Source of the DNA: Armatimonadetes bacterium UBA5352
Lineage (GTDB): Bacteria > Armatimonadota > Zipacnadia > Zipacnadales > UBA5352
Assembly: GCA_002411015.1 (NCBI GenBank)
Contig: DHPY01000068.1
Coordinates: 31,275-39,512, forward strand
Direction: 5' to 3'
DNA length: 8,238 nucleotides
Shown here: positions 8,089-8,238 of the stretch, in pieces
Layout: each line of letters begins with the position of its first letter
Position numbering within the stretch: position 1 is the stretch's first letter
Notes under the pieces: generated by a model
Database searches by the model: none
Told to the model about the DNA's origin: nothing
What the model saw: only the letters and a program-made list of their open reading frames with translations
Translations under genes and position numbers: made by a program

Positions 8089-8238
8089 GTCGTCGAGGAG
8101 GGGCGAGCTTCCCTGCTCGCCCATGTCGTCAAGGAGGGGCGAGCTTCCCTGCTCGCCCATGTCGTCAAGGAGGGGCGGGCTTCCTTGCTCGCCCGGGTCG
8201 TCGAGGAGGGGCGGGCTTCCTTGCTCGCCCGGGTCGTC
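8089..8238. repeat. 36-bp tandem hairpin repeat, 4 copies plus a partial fifth
   Basis: Units start at 8089, 8125, 8161 and 8197, with a fifth begun at 8233 and cut by the window end. Each contains an 8-bp stem, GGGCGAGC or GGGCGGGC, with a 6-nt loop (TTCCCT or TTCCTT) and GCTCGCCC. Copies differ only at unit positions 7, 18, 25, 35 and 36. Copies 1-2 share one state at positions 18, 25, 35 and 36 and copies 3-4 the other. The array begins 8 nt after the VWA stop. It could act as a transcript end or mRNA 3' stabiliser, but there is no U-tract. Confidence 0.9.

Noticed and set aside
8089..8238. CRISPR array with 36-bp repeats
   Set aside because: The 36-bp period has no spacers: units are directly adjacent and differ by point changes only. 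No cas gene is present.

Overview
The window is GC-rich (by eye about 70%) bacterial DNA with all six supported genes on the + strand, in a layout known from Planctomycetes, Armatimonadota, Verrucomicrobia and similar large-genome phyla. No 16S or marker gene is present, so the phylum is only a guess from gene order, base composition and the style of the intergenic palindromes.

Layout: 1-85 upstream leader; 86-1018 ABC ATPase; 1011-2123 ABC-2 type permease (overlapping by 8 nt); 2143-3894 a membrane-anchored coiled-coil protein with a cysteine cluster and a Gly-rich tail; 3895-4073 an intergenic gap almost filled by a large folded inverted-repeat element; 4074-5105 MoxR-family AAA+ ATPase; 5113-6012 DUF58 protein; 6013-6229 a second gap carrying a pair of inverted, REP-like hairpins; 6230-8080 BatA/VWA membrane protein; 8081-8238 a 36-bp tandem repeat running off the window end.

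The genes read as one functional unit: an ABC exporter pair followed by the widespread MoxR-DUF58-VWA module, in which a MoxR ATPase is thought to act as a chaperone on proteins with von Willebrand A-like folds. The coiled-coil protein sits between the two halves and may link them at the membrane. The transported substrate and the biological output cannot be read from the sequence.

The least ordinary signals are non-coding. The 3912-4034 element can fold into a four-way junction whose four helices abut with no unpaired junction base. The 6094-6176 element is two inverted 25-nt units that differ from each other only at two compensated base pairs. The third is the 36-bp tandem hairpin repeat at the end. 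These look like interspersed repeat families; they interrupt an otherwise tightly packed operon exactly before the MoxR and VWA genes.
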